Shown here one piece after another: positions 8,748-18,600 of a DNA stretch of 64,000 bases. The position numbers and the translations under genes were made by a program. Numbering within the stretch: the stretch's first letter is position 1; the number at the start of each line of letters is the position of its first letter. Location of the stretch: contig CAZRGV010000001.1 of assembly GCA_964599655.1 (NCBI GenBank), positions 122,189-186,188 on the forward strand, given 5' to 3'. The stretch comes from CAZRGV01 sp964599655 (GTDB lineage Bacteria; Planctomycetota; Planctomycetia; Isosphaerales; Isosphaeraceae). A model generated the notes under the pieces. It did no database searches and had not been told where the DNA came from. It worked only from the letters and a program-made list of their open reading frames with translations.

Positions 8748-9877
8748 TCAGGAGCGGAAGGTGTCTTCCGAGAGTTCCGGTTCCCGTTCCGGGCGGAATG
8801 GTCCAAGGTCGATTTCGCACCGACGACCCAGCAGCAGGTTGCCGACGACCTGGGCCGTTCCCGTCGAAAGTTGAAGACCCGCGCGTTGGTGACCCGTCGC
8901 AACGACCAGATTCTCGAAACCGGGAACTAGCCCGAGATAGGGTCGGCCGTCGTGGTTTCCCGGCCTCAGTCCCGCCCAGGTCCGTTCGACCTCCGCCTCG
9001 GCCAGAACCGGACAGAGCCGGAGAGCTACGTCGATCAACTCTCGAACGGCAACCGCCGTCGAGCGCGTGTCGAACCCGACACGTTCCTCGGTCGAGCCGA
9101 CCAGGACCCTGCCGTCGTCACGTGGCACGAGATACTGCTTTCCCAACTCGACAATCCGTCGCAATCGGGGCGTGTCGCACCGGAGGAGAACAATCTGGCC
9201 CTTGACCGGCGGGGTCGGAACTTGGGTACCGAGCCCCTTCAGAAGCGACTCCGACCAGGCACCGGCCGCGATGACCACATGACGGCACTTGAGATCCCCA
9301 CTCGTTGTCTGAACGGCTCGAACGTGTCCGTTCTCCTGGACAAAACCCCGCGCCTCCAGACCAGGTGAGAGCAGAACCCCTCGACGTTCGCAGGCTGTGA
9401 TGAGGGCTCGGAGATGTCGGGGATTGCGAATCTGGGCACGGTCGGGGAGGAAGTAGGCGACCCGGAGTTGCGGGTTCAAGGCTGGTTCCACCCTGGAGAA
9501 CTCGGACGGCGGAAGGCGCTCGAACGTGATCCCTTCCTCTCGCCAGCGACCAGCGGCGGCCATGAGGGCCTGCTCCTCATCGGCGGTCTGGGCGACGTCG
9601 ACTCCGCCGCATCGACGATAGCCATTGTCGATGCCGGTCTCTTCCTTTAGCGCCTCGGCCCATTCGGTGTGCAGATGGGCGCTCAAGTTCCGAAGTGCGG
9701 AAAGGGGATGCCGGATCGGCCCCTCCGAGCCGGGCGAAATGATTCCCGCACCCGCCCAGGAGGCTTCTCGGCCCATCGAGCCTCGATCGAGAACCGAACC
9801 GATTCCTTCGACAGCGAATAGGCAATCGATAGCCCGACGACACCACCACCGACAACCACAACATCCGGGTTCTTCAT
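8748..9877 (-). pseudogene. thiO: FAD-dependent glycine oxidase ThiO-like, broken by a one-base frameshift
   Basis: The gene reads from ATG 9877 with the FAD loop DVVVVGGGVVGLSIAYSLSK. The frame then changes near 9791-9800, and the rest (GREASWAGAGIISPGSEG to the end) continues in a second frame to 8748. Adding one G on the minus strand would restore the family-typical segment VRVLDRGSMGREASW. Downstream blocks fit DAO/ThiO oxidases: CGGVDVAQT, PPVKGQIVLLRCD, YLVPRDDGRVLVGSTEE, WAGLRPGNHDGRPYLG and ATGHQRAGLQLSTGTAQ. ThiO makes the iminoglycine used for thiazole synthesis in thiamin formation. Because the contig contains other single-base losses, sequencing error is as likely as true inactivation. 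Confidence 0.85.
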
Positions 9878-9897
9878 GCCGTTGATCGTCTCGCGCT

Positions 9898-10767
9898 TCA
9901 AGGGTTCTCTCGGGTCTTCGAGCGACTCACTCCACCATTCGCCCGCCAATCGCGCTCGGGTATCCGGTAAAGGCGCTGTCCCTCCTCGGCGAGGATCAAG
10001 TGGCGGCCGTCCCAGGCGATCGACTCGATTCCGTCCGCCTGAAAATGCACTTCGCCGAGAAGTGTCCAGCCCCCGCGGTCGGTTCGGTTGTAGACGCGAG
10101 CGACATCAGAACCGCAGACAGCAAGCCACTTTCCGTCCGGAGACAGATCGGATCCGGTCACCGATTCGCGGAAGCCTGGTAACGAGCCCAGCCGCCTCGG
10201 AGTCGCGGGTCGGAGCAAGGGCGAGGGTGGATCGATGGGGATTTCGAACAGTTCCGCCTCTCGTCCATCGCTGGTCTTCGCGATGAGAACGGCCGCTTTC
10301 CCGTCGATGAAGAGCCCTTCCGCGTCGAAACGGGATCCAGGAGGAAATCGGTAGTAGCTGGCGGCGTCGATCTTGGGCGGCTTTGGTGTGGTCTTCGTCA
10401 AGTCCGGCTCGACGAGCTGATAGATCACCCGGAGCGGCAGGTTTCCCCCGTTGTTCCCGATGTCGCCGACGAAGAGATGCCCCGCGTTGTCGGCGGCGAG
10501 ATCTTCCCAGTCGACGTTTGCCACGCTCAGTCCGACCCGTCGCACGACCGTACCATCCCGTCGGACCGCGAAAAGCGCCGGGGGATTGCCGGAGTCGTTG
10601 TGCACCCAGAAAATGTCCGGGTCGCGACGGCTCTGGACGATCCCGGAGACCTCTCGAAGCTCCGGATCGCGGAACCGCCCCAGGGGTTCGAGCGGTCCGT
10701 TCGGTGCGATTGCCAGGGTCACGGCAAGGAAACACGTGACGGCTCGGATCATCGCGATGCGGGTCAT
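9898..10767 (-). CDS. Exported beta-propeller-like protein of unknown function
   Basis: A 289-aa protein with an N-terminal signal peptide (MIRAVTCFLAVTLAIA). The body has recurring strand-turn patterns: REVSGIVQSRRDPDIFWVHN, DWEDLAADNAGHLFVGDIGN, FDAEGLFIDGKAAVLI, TGSDLSPDGKWLAVCGSDVA and GIESIAWDGRHLILAEEGQ. These resemble the blades of a SMP-30/esterase-like or WD-type propeller, and the N-D-S-G-N and D-I-G-N segments may bind calcium. It starts 20 bases upstream of thiO on the same strand and is divergent from the gene at 10891. Function is unknown; a secreted sugar- or phosphate-binding propeller is a guess. Confidence 0.7.
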   Translation of the reverse strand: MTRIAMIRAVTCFLAVTLAIAPNGPLEPLGRFRDPELREVSGIVQSRRDPDIFWVHNDSGNPPALFAVRRDGTVVRRVGLSVANVDWEDLAADNAGHLFVGDIGNNGGNLPLRVIYQLVEPDLTKTTPKPPKIDAASYYRFPPGSRFDAEGLFIDGKAAVLIAKTSDGREAELFEIPIDPPSPLLRPATPRRLGSLPGFRESVTGSDLSPDGKWLAVCGSDVARVYNRTDRGGWTLLGEVHFQADGIESIAWDGRHLILAEEGQRLYRIPERDWRANGGVSRSKTRENP

Positions 10768-10890
10768 CTGGCGGGCCTCATACGATGAGCAAAATCTATC
10801 ATACCAAAACGAGGAGGAATCCGGCCACCGCCTTCGTCATCGGATCGACAATCAAGGACTCGCTCGATCCGCCTCTCGGGAGAATTGGCC

Positions 10891-11373
10891 ATGACGATTC
10901 GCAATTCAGTAGGGCTCGGCGCCGTCTCCTTGTGGCTCTCGCTGGCCGCCACCATCGCGCTGTCGTGGGAGGATCCTCCTCGTCCGGTCTCGTCGCAGGT
11001 TAAAGCCCTTCGCGCGGTCATGGACCGGCAGGTCGAATGCTGGAACCGACAGGATCTGGATGGGTTCCTCGCGACCTACTGGAACTCGCCCGAGCTGGTA
11101 TTCCAGTCGGGCGCGGATTTGTTTCGAGGGTGGGACGCCGTTCGAGAACGGTACGAGGCGAGGTATCGCGGCGAGGGACGCGAGATGGGTCGGCTCGAGT
11201 TTCTTGATCGAGAAACACTCTTGCTGGGGGAAGACGCTGGTTTCGTCCGAGGGCGCTGGAGGCTCGTTTTGTCCAACGGCAAGTCCGTGGAGGGCCGATT
11301 CACGGTGATCTCTCGCAGGTTTGCGGATGGCTGGAAGATCGTGCACGATCACACGTCGGCGCGAACGCCCTGA
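10891..11373 (+). CDS. Exported NTF2-like/DUF4440 family protein
   Basis: The 160-aa product begins with a signal peptide (MTIRNSVGLGAVSLWLSLAA) and has one cone-shaped NTF2-like domain. ALRAVMDRQVECWNRQDLDG and FLATYWNSPELVFQSG match the start of SnoaL/DUF4440 proteins. RGWDAVRERYEARY and VRGRWRLVLSNGKSVEGRFT are the following helix and sheet. FADGWKIVHDHTSA is the typical C-terminal strand. GGGAG lies about 12 bases before the ATG at 10891; a TTG at 10885 is possible. These proteins often bind small ligands; no substrate can be assigned. Confidence 0.8.
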   Translation: MTIRNSVGLGAVSLWLSLAATIALSWEDPPRPVSSQVKALRAVMDRQVECWNRQDLDGFLATYWNSPELVFQSGADLFRGWDAVRERYEARYRGEGREMGRLEFLDRETLLLGEDAGFVRGRWRLVLSNGKSVEGRFTVISRRFADGWKIVHDHTSARTP

Positions 11374-11497
11374 CGCGGCGTCGGAGCCGGCTTGCGGATC
11401 GGGCACGGGACGGGCAAACTCTGTTTCAGCGACTCGCCCGTCGTTTCGGTCGAGATCTTGTCTCGTCCCCAACCGGCCCGGAAGGATCAGTCCGCTC

Positions 11498-11776
11498 ATG
11501 GAGATGCCACAAGTCCGTCCTGGGAAAGTGAAGCCGCCGGAGGCGATGCCCCGGGTCGTCGCGTTCTTCTATAACTCCGCCCAGGGCAACGCCGCCATCC
11601 AATTGCTGACTCAGCTCGGCGTTCCCAGTAACCGGCTGGGAGTGACGCCTCCCGAGCGGATCGAAGGCGGGCAGGGAATGATCCTCTCCATTGCCTGCCC
11701 CGACGAGGCGATTCTGCGTCGCGTCGAAGCGGTTTGCCGCAGTCAGGGAGCGGAGATTCACCACCAGAGACCCTGA
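11498..11776 (+). CDS. Small conserved-looking protein, function unknown
   Basis: A 92-aa protein with GGAAGG about 12 bases before ATG 11498. The core (PRVVAFFYNSAQGNAAIQLL, LGVPSNRLGVTPPERIEGGQ, MILSIACPDEAILRRVEAVC) has a beta-alpha-beta layout with a hydrophobic strand, a helix and a second strand-helix pair. It resembles the small ferredoxin-like modules in general-stress proteins of the YflT type, but this is only a visual resemblance. No signal peptide is seen. It lies between two exported proteins on the same strand. Confidence 0.6.
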   Translation: MEMPQVRPGKVKPPEAMPRVVAFFYNSAQGNAAIQLLTQLGVPSNRLGVTPPERIEGGQGMILSIACPDEAILRRVEAVCRSQGAEIHHQRP

Positions 11777-11858
11777 CGATCACTGCCGGACCCACCACCT
11801 GTACGCGACCCTTTTTGGCCATCCCACCAAGCACGTACCTCGGACGAGGACACCCGCC

Positions 11859-12689
11859 ATGCGACGGATCTTGCTCGCGCTGACGCTTCTTCTCACCACA
11901 AGCTGGTCGGTCTTCCCGCTCGAAGCGGCGGAGGAGCCCGAGGTTCCCTCGTTCGCTCGGGAACGGCCCGCGATCAAGACCGGGGAGCCGATTTTCGAGT
12001 TCAACGGCAAGGATCTCACCGGATTCTACACGTACCTGCGAACGCACAAGTACGAAGATCCCGACCACGTCTTCAGTGTCCAGGATGGCATGATTCGTGT
12101 CTCCGGCCAGGAGTTCGGTGGATTCGCGACCAAGGAGCCATATAGCGATTACCACCTGATCGTTGAGTGGAAGTGGGGTGATGAGACTTGGCCGCCCCGC
12201 AAAGATCGGGCGCGAGACTCGGGCATTCTTCTTCACTGCGTGGGCCCCGATGGCGCAGCGGGCGGTCAGTGGATGCAGTCGCAGGAGTGTCAGATTATTG
12301 AGGGGGGCTGCGGTGATTTCATCATGGTCGCTGGACTCGAGAAGTCGACCTTGACCTGCGAGACGCGAGTTGGCCCGGATGGCCAGCTCTACTTCGAAAA
12401 GGGAGGTAAGGCCGAAACGCGAAGCGGTGGCCGCTTCAACTGGTGGGGTCGAGATCCAGCCTGGAAGGACACCCTCGGTTTCCGGGGCAAGAACGACGTC
12501 GAGAAGCCCGCCGGAGAGTGGAACCGGATGGAAGTCATCTGCGACGGTGACACGATTACGAACATCGTCAACGGGTTCGTGGTCAACGTTGGCACCAAGT
12601 CGAGCCTGACCAAGGGGAAGATTTTGTTCCAGTCGGAAGGGGCGGAGATTTTCTTTCGCAAGATCGAAGTCCGGCCCCTCGTCAAATAA
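11859..12689 (+). CDS. Exported DUF1080 protein (3-keto-disaccharide hydrolase fold)
   Basis: A 276-aa protein with a signal peptide (MRRILLALTLLLTTSWSVFP). The mature part is a single concanavalin-like jelly roll of the DUF1080/PF06439 family: EPIFEFNGKDLTGFYTYL, DGMIRVSGQEFGGFATKEPY, YHLIVEWKWGDETWPPRKD, ARDSGILLHCVGPDG, WMQSQECQIIEGGCGDF and GEWNRMEVICDGDTITNIVN. The family is strongly expanded in planctomycetes; some members hydrolyse 3-keto-glycosides. The ATG at 11859 is chosen because the signal peptide begins there; an open frame further upstream overlaps the previous gene and is not needed. Confidence 0.9.
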   Translation: MRRILLALTLLLTTSWSVFPLEAAEEPEVPSFARERPAIKTGEPIFEFNGKDLTGFYTYLRTHKYEDPDHVFSVQDGMIRVSGQEFGGFATKEPYSDYHLIVEWKWGDETWPPRKDRARDSGILLHCVGPDGAAGGQWMQSQECQIIEGGCGDFIMVAGLEKSTLTCETRVGPDGQLYFEKGGKAETRSGGRFNWWGRDPAWKDTLGFRGKNDVEKPAGEWNRMEVICDGDTITNIVNGFVVNVGTKSSLTKGKILFQSEGAEIFFRKIEVRPLVK

Positions 12690-12863
12690 TCCCTTGTTTT
12701 CGAATCCGGGAACCGGTCGAGACCGCACCCGCAGCCTCGGCCGGCTCCCTGTGGATGCCTTGTTTTTCAGAATCCATGCACTCGCACTCTTGACGGAGAT
12801 CCTGTAGAATACAAGGACTGGTTCACCTCCCCATCTCTCGCCAGTCGGAGTGTCGAACTCGAG

Positions 12864-14495
12864 ATGCGACGAGATCTGACTTGGGTTCTTTCCTTGGTGA
12901 TCCTGATCTGGCCCGCAATCGCGTTCGGTCAGGGCGGACCGGCCGCGCCGGCGATCGGTAAGGGGATTCAATACCTCCGATCCAAGACGGGCAAAATGTC
13001 GGTCGGCGAGGCTGGCCTATCGGCCCTGGCGATGATCAAGGCCGACGTCCCGCCCACGGATCCCGGTCTCCAGGCCTGCCTGGGCAAGGTGATGACGGCG
13101 TTCCCTGGCGGGAACTACGTTCCCGAGAAGCGGGGCGGGCACGACATCTATGAGGCGGCCGTGATCTGCCTCGCCCTGGTCAACATCGATCCGGTGGCGT
13201 TCAAGCCTCAGATCAAGGCGGTGGCCGACTACATCATGAGTCAGCAAAAGGGAAACGGAAGCTGGGACTATTCCCACCGCACGTTCGGTGACTCCTCGAT
13301 CAGCCAGTACGCGATTCTCGGTCTCTGGGAGGCGGCCAACATCGGAATCGACGTTCCCCCGGCGGTCTGGGATCGATCCGCTCGGTGGTTCCTTTCCACG
13401 CAATTCGGCGACGGTGGTTGGAACTATCACAAGGACGAGCCTCAGTGGATCGAGACGGTCTCGATGACTGCGGCAGGGGTCGGGAGCCTGCTGATCTGCA
13501 ACCGGCAACTGGTCGACTTTCGCAAGAGCAACGACGCGCTCAACCCGCTGCTCACCCCCTTGGTCATCGAAGGAAGCGCCACGTCGAAATACAACGTCGA
13601 GACCACGGCGGGATCTCTGAACGCGGCCGCGAAGCGCGGGCTCGACTGGCTCGGTCGCTACTTTCGTCCGACGGAAGATGACATTATCGGTCAATCGTCG
13701 TTCTATGGTCTTTATGGTATCGAGCGCATTGGCGCCCTGGCCGATAAAGCCACCCTCGGCGGTTCCGACTGGTTCGACAAGGGGATGCAATACATCCTCA
13801 AGACGCAGCATCCGGATGGAAGCTGGAATGGTCGTCAGCATGGGGACGTCCCGAACACCTGCTGGGCTATCCTCTTTTTGACACGATCCACGGCCAAGTC
13901 GGTCCGAAAGATTGATATTCGACGCCTTGGCGCGGGCACGCTCCTGGGCGGTCGCGGACTTCCCTCGGACCTGAACAATCTGACGATCGCGCAAGGGCGC
14001 GTGGTCGTCCGGCCCATGAATGGCGCTGTCGAGGGAATGATCGCCGTTCTTGAAGACCCTAGCGCTTTGAATGCCGACTCGGCGCTGGCGGGTCTCGTGA
14101 CCCGTTACCAGTCGGACGGCCCCAGGGCCTTGCGGCCCTTCAAGGATCGATTCCGAAAGCTGCTGACCGATCGTGACCCCGGCGTGCGTCGTGTCGCCGC
14201 CTGGGCGCTCGGTCGAACAACCGACCTCGACGTTGCACCGAGCCTGATTGCTGCGTTGCTCGACGCCGATGAGGATGTGGTGGCGGAGGCCCNNNNNNNN
14301 NNNNNNNNNGTCGGGCTCCAGGTTCTCAGCCGGAAGCTCGACGGCTATGGTCCGCCTCGAGGCGCTTCGGCTCAGCAGAAACTCGAAGCGGCTCAGAAAT
14401 GGCGGGCCTGGTACGAGGATGTCCGTCCCCCGGACCTCGACGCGCTCGATGACCCAACCTTCACCCCGTCCGCCAACGTGGAGGCTCGACGATGA
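12864..14495 (+). CDS. Exported prenyltransferase/squalene-cyclase-fold repeat protein with HEAT-like C-terminus
   Basis: A protein of about 543 aa with a signal peptide (MRRDLTWVLSLVILIWPAIA). Alpha/alpha-barrel repeats of the terpenoid cyclase/prenyltransferase type follow: GIQYLRSK, VADYIMSQQKGNGSWDYSHR, WFLSTQFGDGGWNYHKDEP and MQYILKTQHPDGSWNGRQHG carry the QxxxGxW signature four times. The catalytic DxDD of squalene-hopene cyclases is not seen, so a binding or scaffold role is more likely than cyclisation. Residues from about 400 on look like HEAT repeats (DRDPGVRRVAAWALGRTTDL, IAALLDADEDVVAEA). Seventeen N at 14293-14309 interrupt that part. The stop overlaps the next start (ATGA). Confidence 0.8.
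   Translation: MRRDLTWVLSLVILIWPAIAFGQGGPAAPAIGKGIQYLRSKTGKMSVGEAGLSALAMIKADVPPTDPGLQACLGKVMTAFPGGNYVPEKRGGHDIYEAAVICLALVNIDPVAFKPQIKAVADYIMSQQKGNGSWDYSHRTFGDSSISQYAILGLWEAANIGIDVPPAVWDRSARWFLSTQFGDGGWNYHKDEPQWIETVSMTAAGVGSLLICNRQLVDFRKSNDALNPLLTPLVIEGSATSKYNVETTAGSLNAAAKRGLDWLGRYFRPTEDDIIGQSSFYGLYGIERIGALADKATLGGSDWFDKGMQYILKTQHPDGSWNGRQHGDVPNTCWAILFLTRSTAKSVRKIDIRRLGAGTLLGGRGLPSDLNNLTIAQGRVVVRPMNGAVEGMIAVLEDPSALNADSALAGLVTRYQSDGPRALRPFKDRFRKLLTDRDPGVRRVAAWALGRTTDLDVAPSLIAALLDADEDVVAEAXXXXXXVGLQVLSRKLDGYGPPRGASAQQKLEAAQKWRAWYEDVRPPDLDALDDPTFTPSANVEARR
14293..14309. other. Assembly gap (17 N)
   Basis: Seventeen unknown bases inside the HEAT-like part of the gene at 12864-14495. The frame continues correctly on the far side if the true gap is as long as drawn or differs by a multiple of three. 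Confidence 0.99.
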
Positions 14496-15547
14496 GCGTC
14501 GTACCCACGCCCAGGGATCAGGAGGGAGTGAACGAGGCTCTCCGCTCGCCGACTTCGGCGGATCGAACGGACGGTATGTCCGCACCGGACCCGGCTCCGA
14601 AACCAACCACGAAACCCACGCCGCCCGACAGCGAACCGAAAGAGATCGAGCCGAAAGTCCAGGGAGAATCCAAGCTCGATCGCGTATCCTCGTTCCTGAT
14701 GTCCGTCGTCATCGGCGCCGCGATGGCCGTCGGCTGGCTGGCGATCATTTACGTGACGCAAAAGGCCTTCGCGGCCAAGATTCCCGCCCGCCTGGAAATC
14801 GTCGAGGTTTATGGTGGCGGCGGAGGAAGTCCCGACGGAACCCCGGGAGCCACCGAGGAAGTCAATGTTCCAGGCGCCGAGGCGTCCCCCTTCGCCTCGA
14901 ACAACATGGAAGACGCTTCGGAATTCGAGGAACCCGCGGTGGAGCAAACCTCGTCCGCCATGATTGACGCCCTGGCCGAGCCCCCTCCGGAAATGGCGCA
15001 GATCGACATCGCCGAAGCGCTTCCCAACGCCGGTCCGGTCGCCAGCGGAAAACGCTCCTCCAAGATTGGTACGGGAGGTCGTGCCTACGGATTTGGTCCC
15101 GGAGACGGTGGAGTCGCTCGCGAACAGCGTTGGGTGATTGTTTTCAACCCAGGGCAAACTGCGGACGAATATGCCCGCCAGCTCGACTACCTCGGCGTGG
15201 AACTCGCGGTGCCCTCGGGTGCCGCGAATCTGGAATACGCGTCCAACTTTTCCAGCGCAACCCCGACCAAACGCATCGGCCTGGCCAAGGCCGATCAACG
15301 TCTCTACTTCCTCTGGCAAGGGGCCGGACGTAAAAGTTCGGACGTTTCGTTGCTTCAGAAGGCGGGCATTCAGGTTGGAAACAAGGCGATCTTTCAATTC
15401 TATCCCAAGGCTGTCGAGGACATTCTGGCGCAACTCGAGGTTCAGTACAAAGGTCGTCAGCCCGCCGAAATCCGCAACACAAGATTCTCGGTCGTCTCCA
15501 ACGGGAATGGTTACGCCTTCAAGGTCCTTTCGCAAGAGCCGCTCTGA
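14492..15547 (+). CDS. Single-pass membrane protein of unknown function
   Basis: A 351-aa protein. A disordered Pro/Glu-rich N-terminus (residues 1-65) is followed by one transmembrane helix near residues 68-90 (FLMSVVIGAAMAVGWLAIIY). A Gly/Ser/Glu-rich linker leads to a C-terminal globular domain from about residue 205 (EQRWVIVFNPGQTADEYARQ, KADQRLYFLWQGAGRK, IFQFYPKAVEDILAQLEVQY). Orientation with a long extracytoplasmic domain is likely. It overlaps the cyclase-fold gene by four bases, so the two are translationally coupled. TonB/ExbD-like layout (short inside, one helix, long outside) is suggestive, but no family is recognised. Confidence 0.65.
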   Translation: MSVVPTPRDQEGVNEALRSPTSADRTDGMSAPDPAPKPTTKPTPPDSEPKEIEPKVQGESKLDRVSSFLMSVVIGAAMAVGWLAIIYVTQKAFAAKIPARLEIVEVYGGGGGSPDGTPGATEEVNVPGAEASPFASNNMEDASEFEEPAVEQTSSAMIDALAEPPPEMAQIDIAEALPNAGPVASGKRSSKIGTGGRAYGFGPGDGGVAREQRWVIVFNPGQTADEYARQLDYLGVELAVPSGAANLEYASNFSSATPTKRIGLAKADQRLYFLWQGAGRKSSDVSLLQKAGIQVGNKAIFQFYPKAVEDILAQLEVQYKGRQPAEIRNTRFSVVSNGNGYAFKVLSQEPL

Positions 15548-15666
15548 GCGCTTGAGATGGGCCTGAGCCTCGTTCGTTGGGGGATCGACAACCGTAGTCC
15601 TCGTGCCTGCATGGATCTATGATCTTCCGTAAAGTATCAACGCAACCGAAGGAGTGAAGGCCGCGC

Positions 15667-18600
15667 ATGGCGACTCTTGAAGTTCATGATGGACGCGGCC
15701 GGGTCGAATACGTCACGATCGCGCGCGAGCATCCGCTGATCTTCGGATCCGATCCCAAGTGCGACGTGGTCCTGAACGACCCCCAAATCTTGCCGTTTCA
15801 CGGTCGATTGCGATGGAAGAACGACCGGTTCAAGGCCGAGGCATTTCCCGAAGCCCGGGCCCTCGATTTGAACGGAAAGCAGATCGTCTCGGCCAGCTTT
15901 CGTCAGGGGGATGAGATCCAGATCGGCCGATACCGGATCTTCCTGGTCAGTGAGGAGGATGGTCCGGTCGACGTCGAGAAAACCAAGGTCCAACCACGAC
16001 CAGCGGCGGCGAGCGGAGATCTCGACTGGATGCGGGGAATGGACGTCGAGCCACCCTCGATGGAGGCGCCTGTGGGTCGTCGGCAAACGGCCCGAGGTCT
16101 GCAGGTCGGTTCGAAACCGAGCGCGACGCCAAGCCCCGGCGCAGCGAGCCCACCTGCCGCGGTCAAGGTTGCCTGGTGGCGAAAGGCGCTTCGCGCCCTG
16201 AATGCGGGAGATCGGCCCCCTGGCCAGGAGAAGCTGACCTCGTCCCCTTTGATTCTCGGGCTGGCGGTCATCCTGGCTCTTTTGCTTCTGACCGGGTACG
16301 GCCTCTGGTCGGTCATCGCGAAGAATCGGGCCGACCGGCAGTACCTGATCGCTGAGGAGGACCTCGAGAATCGCGAGTTCCGGAACGCGCTTCAGGCTTT
16401 CGACGAGTTTCTCGAAACGAACCCGAGAGACCCCAGAGTGGGCAAGGCTCGGGTTCTTCGCGAGCTCGCCAACGTCCGCCAGTTCACCGCGAGTGGAGGC
16501 GTGTCCTGGACCACCGCCATCGATGCGGCGAAGGAGATGATCGAGAAAGTCGGGGATGAGCCAGCCTACGCCGACGCTCGAATGTTCCTGGCCGAGGAAA
16601 TACTCAAAGCCGCCGAAGGGCTCGCGGATGTCGCTCGAACCCGGGCCGACGCCAAGACGCTGGCCGAGTCGGAGGCCGCGGTCGCCCTCCATGAGAAGGT
16701 CGCCGGACCCGCCGCGAAAACGTTGCTCAAGAAATCCCTCCTACCCGGAAAGCTGGAAGAGGCCCACGCGGCGGTCACGAAAGCCCAGATCCGCAAGGAT
16801 GCCCTGGCAAAGATGGCCGACGCTGTCAAGAAGGGCTCGGCGGCCGATGTCTTCGCCACCCGAGACGCCCTCGTGGCGCAATACCCGGACCTGGCGGATG
16901 ACAAGGAGGTCGTCGCGGGTCTGACCGGCGCGAACGATCTGGTTCGCAAGGCCGTCAGTTTCGACCCCACGAGACGACCCGCGGAAACCACGCCGCACCC
17001 CGACCCGCTTGGGCCGCCCGTGTCCCTCGTGCTCCGCAGCAGTGCGCCCGGAACATCGCCCGAGCCGGCGACTTCTGACGGGGCGATTGTCTATGCTCTG
17101 GCCCAGGGGTATCTCTACGGTGTCGATGGCGCGGTCGGCGCGCCGTTGTGGCACGTGCCGGTCGGACTCTCGACACCGTTCTCTCCGTTGCCGATCGCCG
17201 GGTCGAATCCGTCGGTGTTGATCTTTGACGCGCGACACGACGAACTGGTGCGACTCGATGGCCGGACCGGGCGACTTCTCTGGAGACAGGCCACCGGAGA
17301 GCCCGTCACGTCCCCGCCCCTTGTCATGGGAAACCGGATCGTTCAAAACACGCCCTCCGGCAAGATGCTGCTGATCGATCTGCCTAGCGGCGAGCTTCGG
17401 GGCACGCTCGACGTCGGCAAGCCCCTCTCGGGAACGCCCGCCAGCGATGAGACCGGAGAGCATCTCTACCTGACCGCCGACCGGGACAGCGTCTTCGTCA
17501 TTTCGAGGGACCCGACCGAGTGCGTTTCGGTCGCCTATCTCGGTCATCGACCCGGTTCGATCCGATGTGCTCCGGCCCGGCTGGCCGACTTCCTGATCGT
17601 TCCCGAGAACACCGAACTCTGGGAAGGAAAGTGGTCGGTCTTCGTGATCGAGGAGGATGGGGCCAGGCTTCGATTTGTCCAATCTGTCAAGATTCCTGGC
17701 TGGACCTGGCAGACTCCTGAATCGCAGGGCTCGATCGTCTGGTCGTTGACCGACCGAGGCGCTGTGACGGCCTTCTCGATGGGCCCGGTCGAGTCGAAAG
17801 AACCTCTGACGATGATCGCCTCGACCGTCCCGGATGCCCGCCCCTCGGGTCCGGCCTTCGCTCGAGCGCGAGGAGACCGCGAACTTTGGATTTCCTCGTC
17901 CCGCCTTGCGCGATTCGACCTGGATACCGAACGGGGCTTGCTCTCTCCCGCTTGGACGATCGAACGAGCCGGCCCATCGCTCGGGCCCATTCAAACGGCC
18001 GGCCGCCTTGCGGTGCTCACGCACCAGTTCACCGAAGGGCCCGGAATCACCCTCTGGGGTGTCGATCCCTCAAACGGCAAGGTTGCGTGGCGAACGATCC
18101 TTGGCGCTCCCTGGCCGCTCTCCCCCGCGCCGTCCGCCGACGCTCAAGAACTCGTCACCCTGGCCACCGATGGCAAACCGGTTCACTTCTCGAAGGAATT
18201 GCTCGCTAAGGGTGGCTTTCTAGAACAACCTTTGCGACGACCGGGTTACTTCTACCTGCCGAAAGGACCGCTGCTGAGTCTAGAGACGGACGGTTTGTCG
18301 GTGCTCGTGCCAGCCCCCGACGCCGACCACTTGCTCGTTCGAGAAGATCCGCAAGCCGAGTTTCGTCGCGTCGACCTCCCGGCGGTCCTGGGGGCTTGGC
18401 CCGTCTTCTGGGGTACCGACCTGTTCGTGCCCGGAATCGATGGTCGCGCTTACCTGGTTGACCCGAAGACCGGGGCCTCTCGGGCGGAGCCGTATGTGCC
18501 TGTCTTCGACGCCTCCAAGCCCACACGATGGAAAAGACCCGTCTTTCTCTCCAGCGACGCGGTCGTTCTGGCTGATGAGTCGGGCACGGTTCGTCGCCTG

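Noticed and set aside
15144..18024. Several minus-strand frames opposite the FHA-PQQ region
   Set aside because: Opposite-strand shadows of a well-supported 1154-aa protein.
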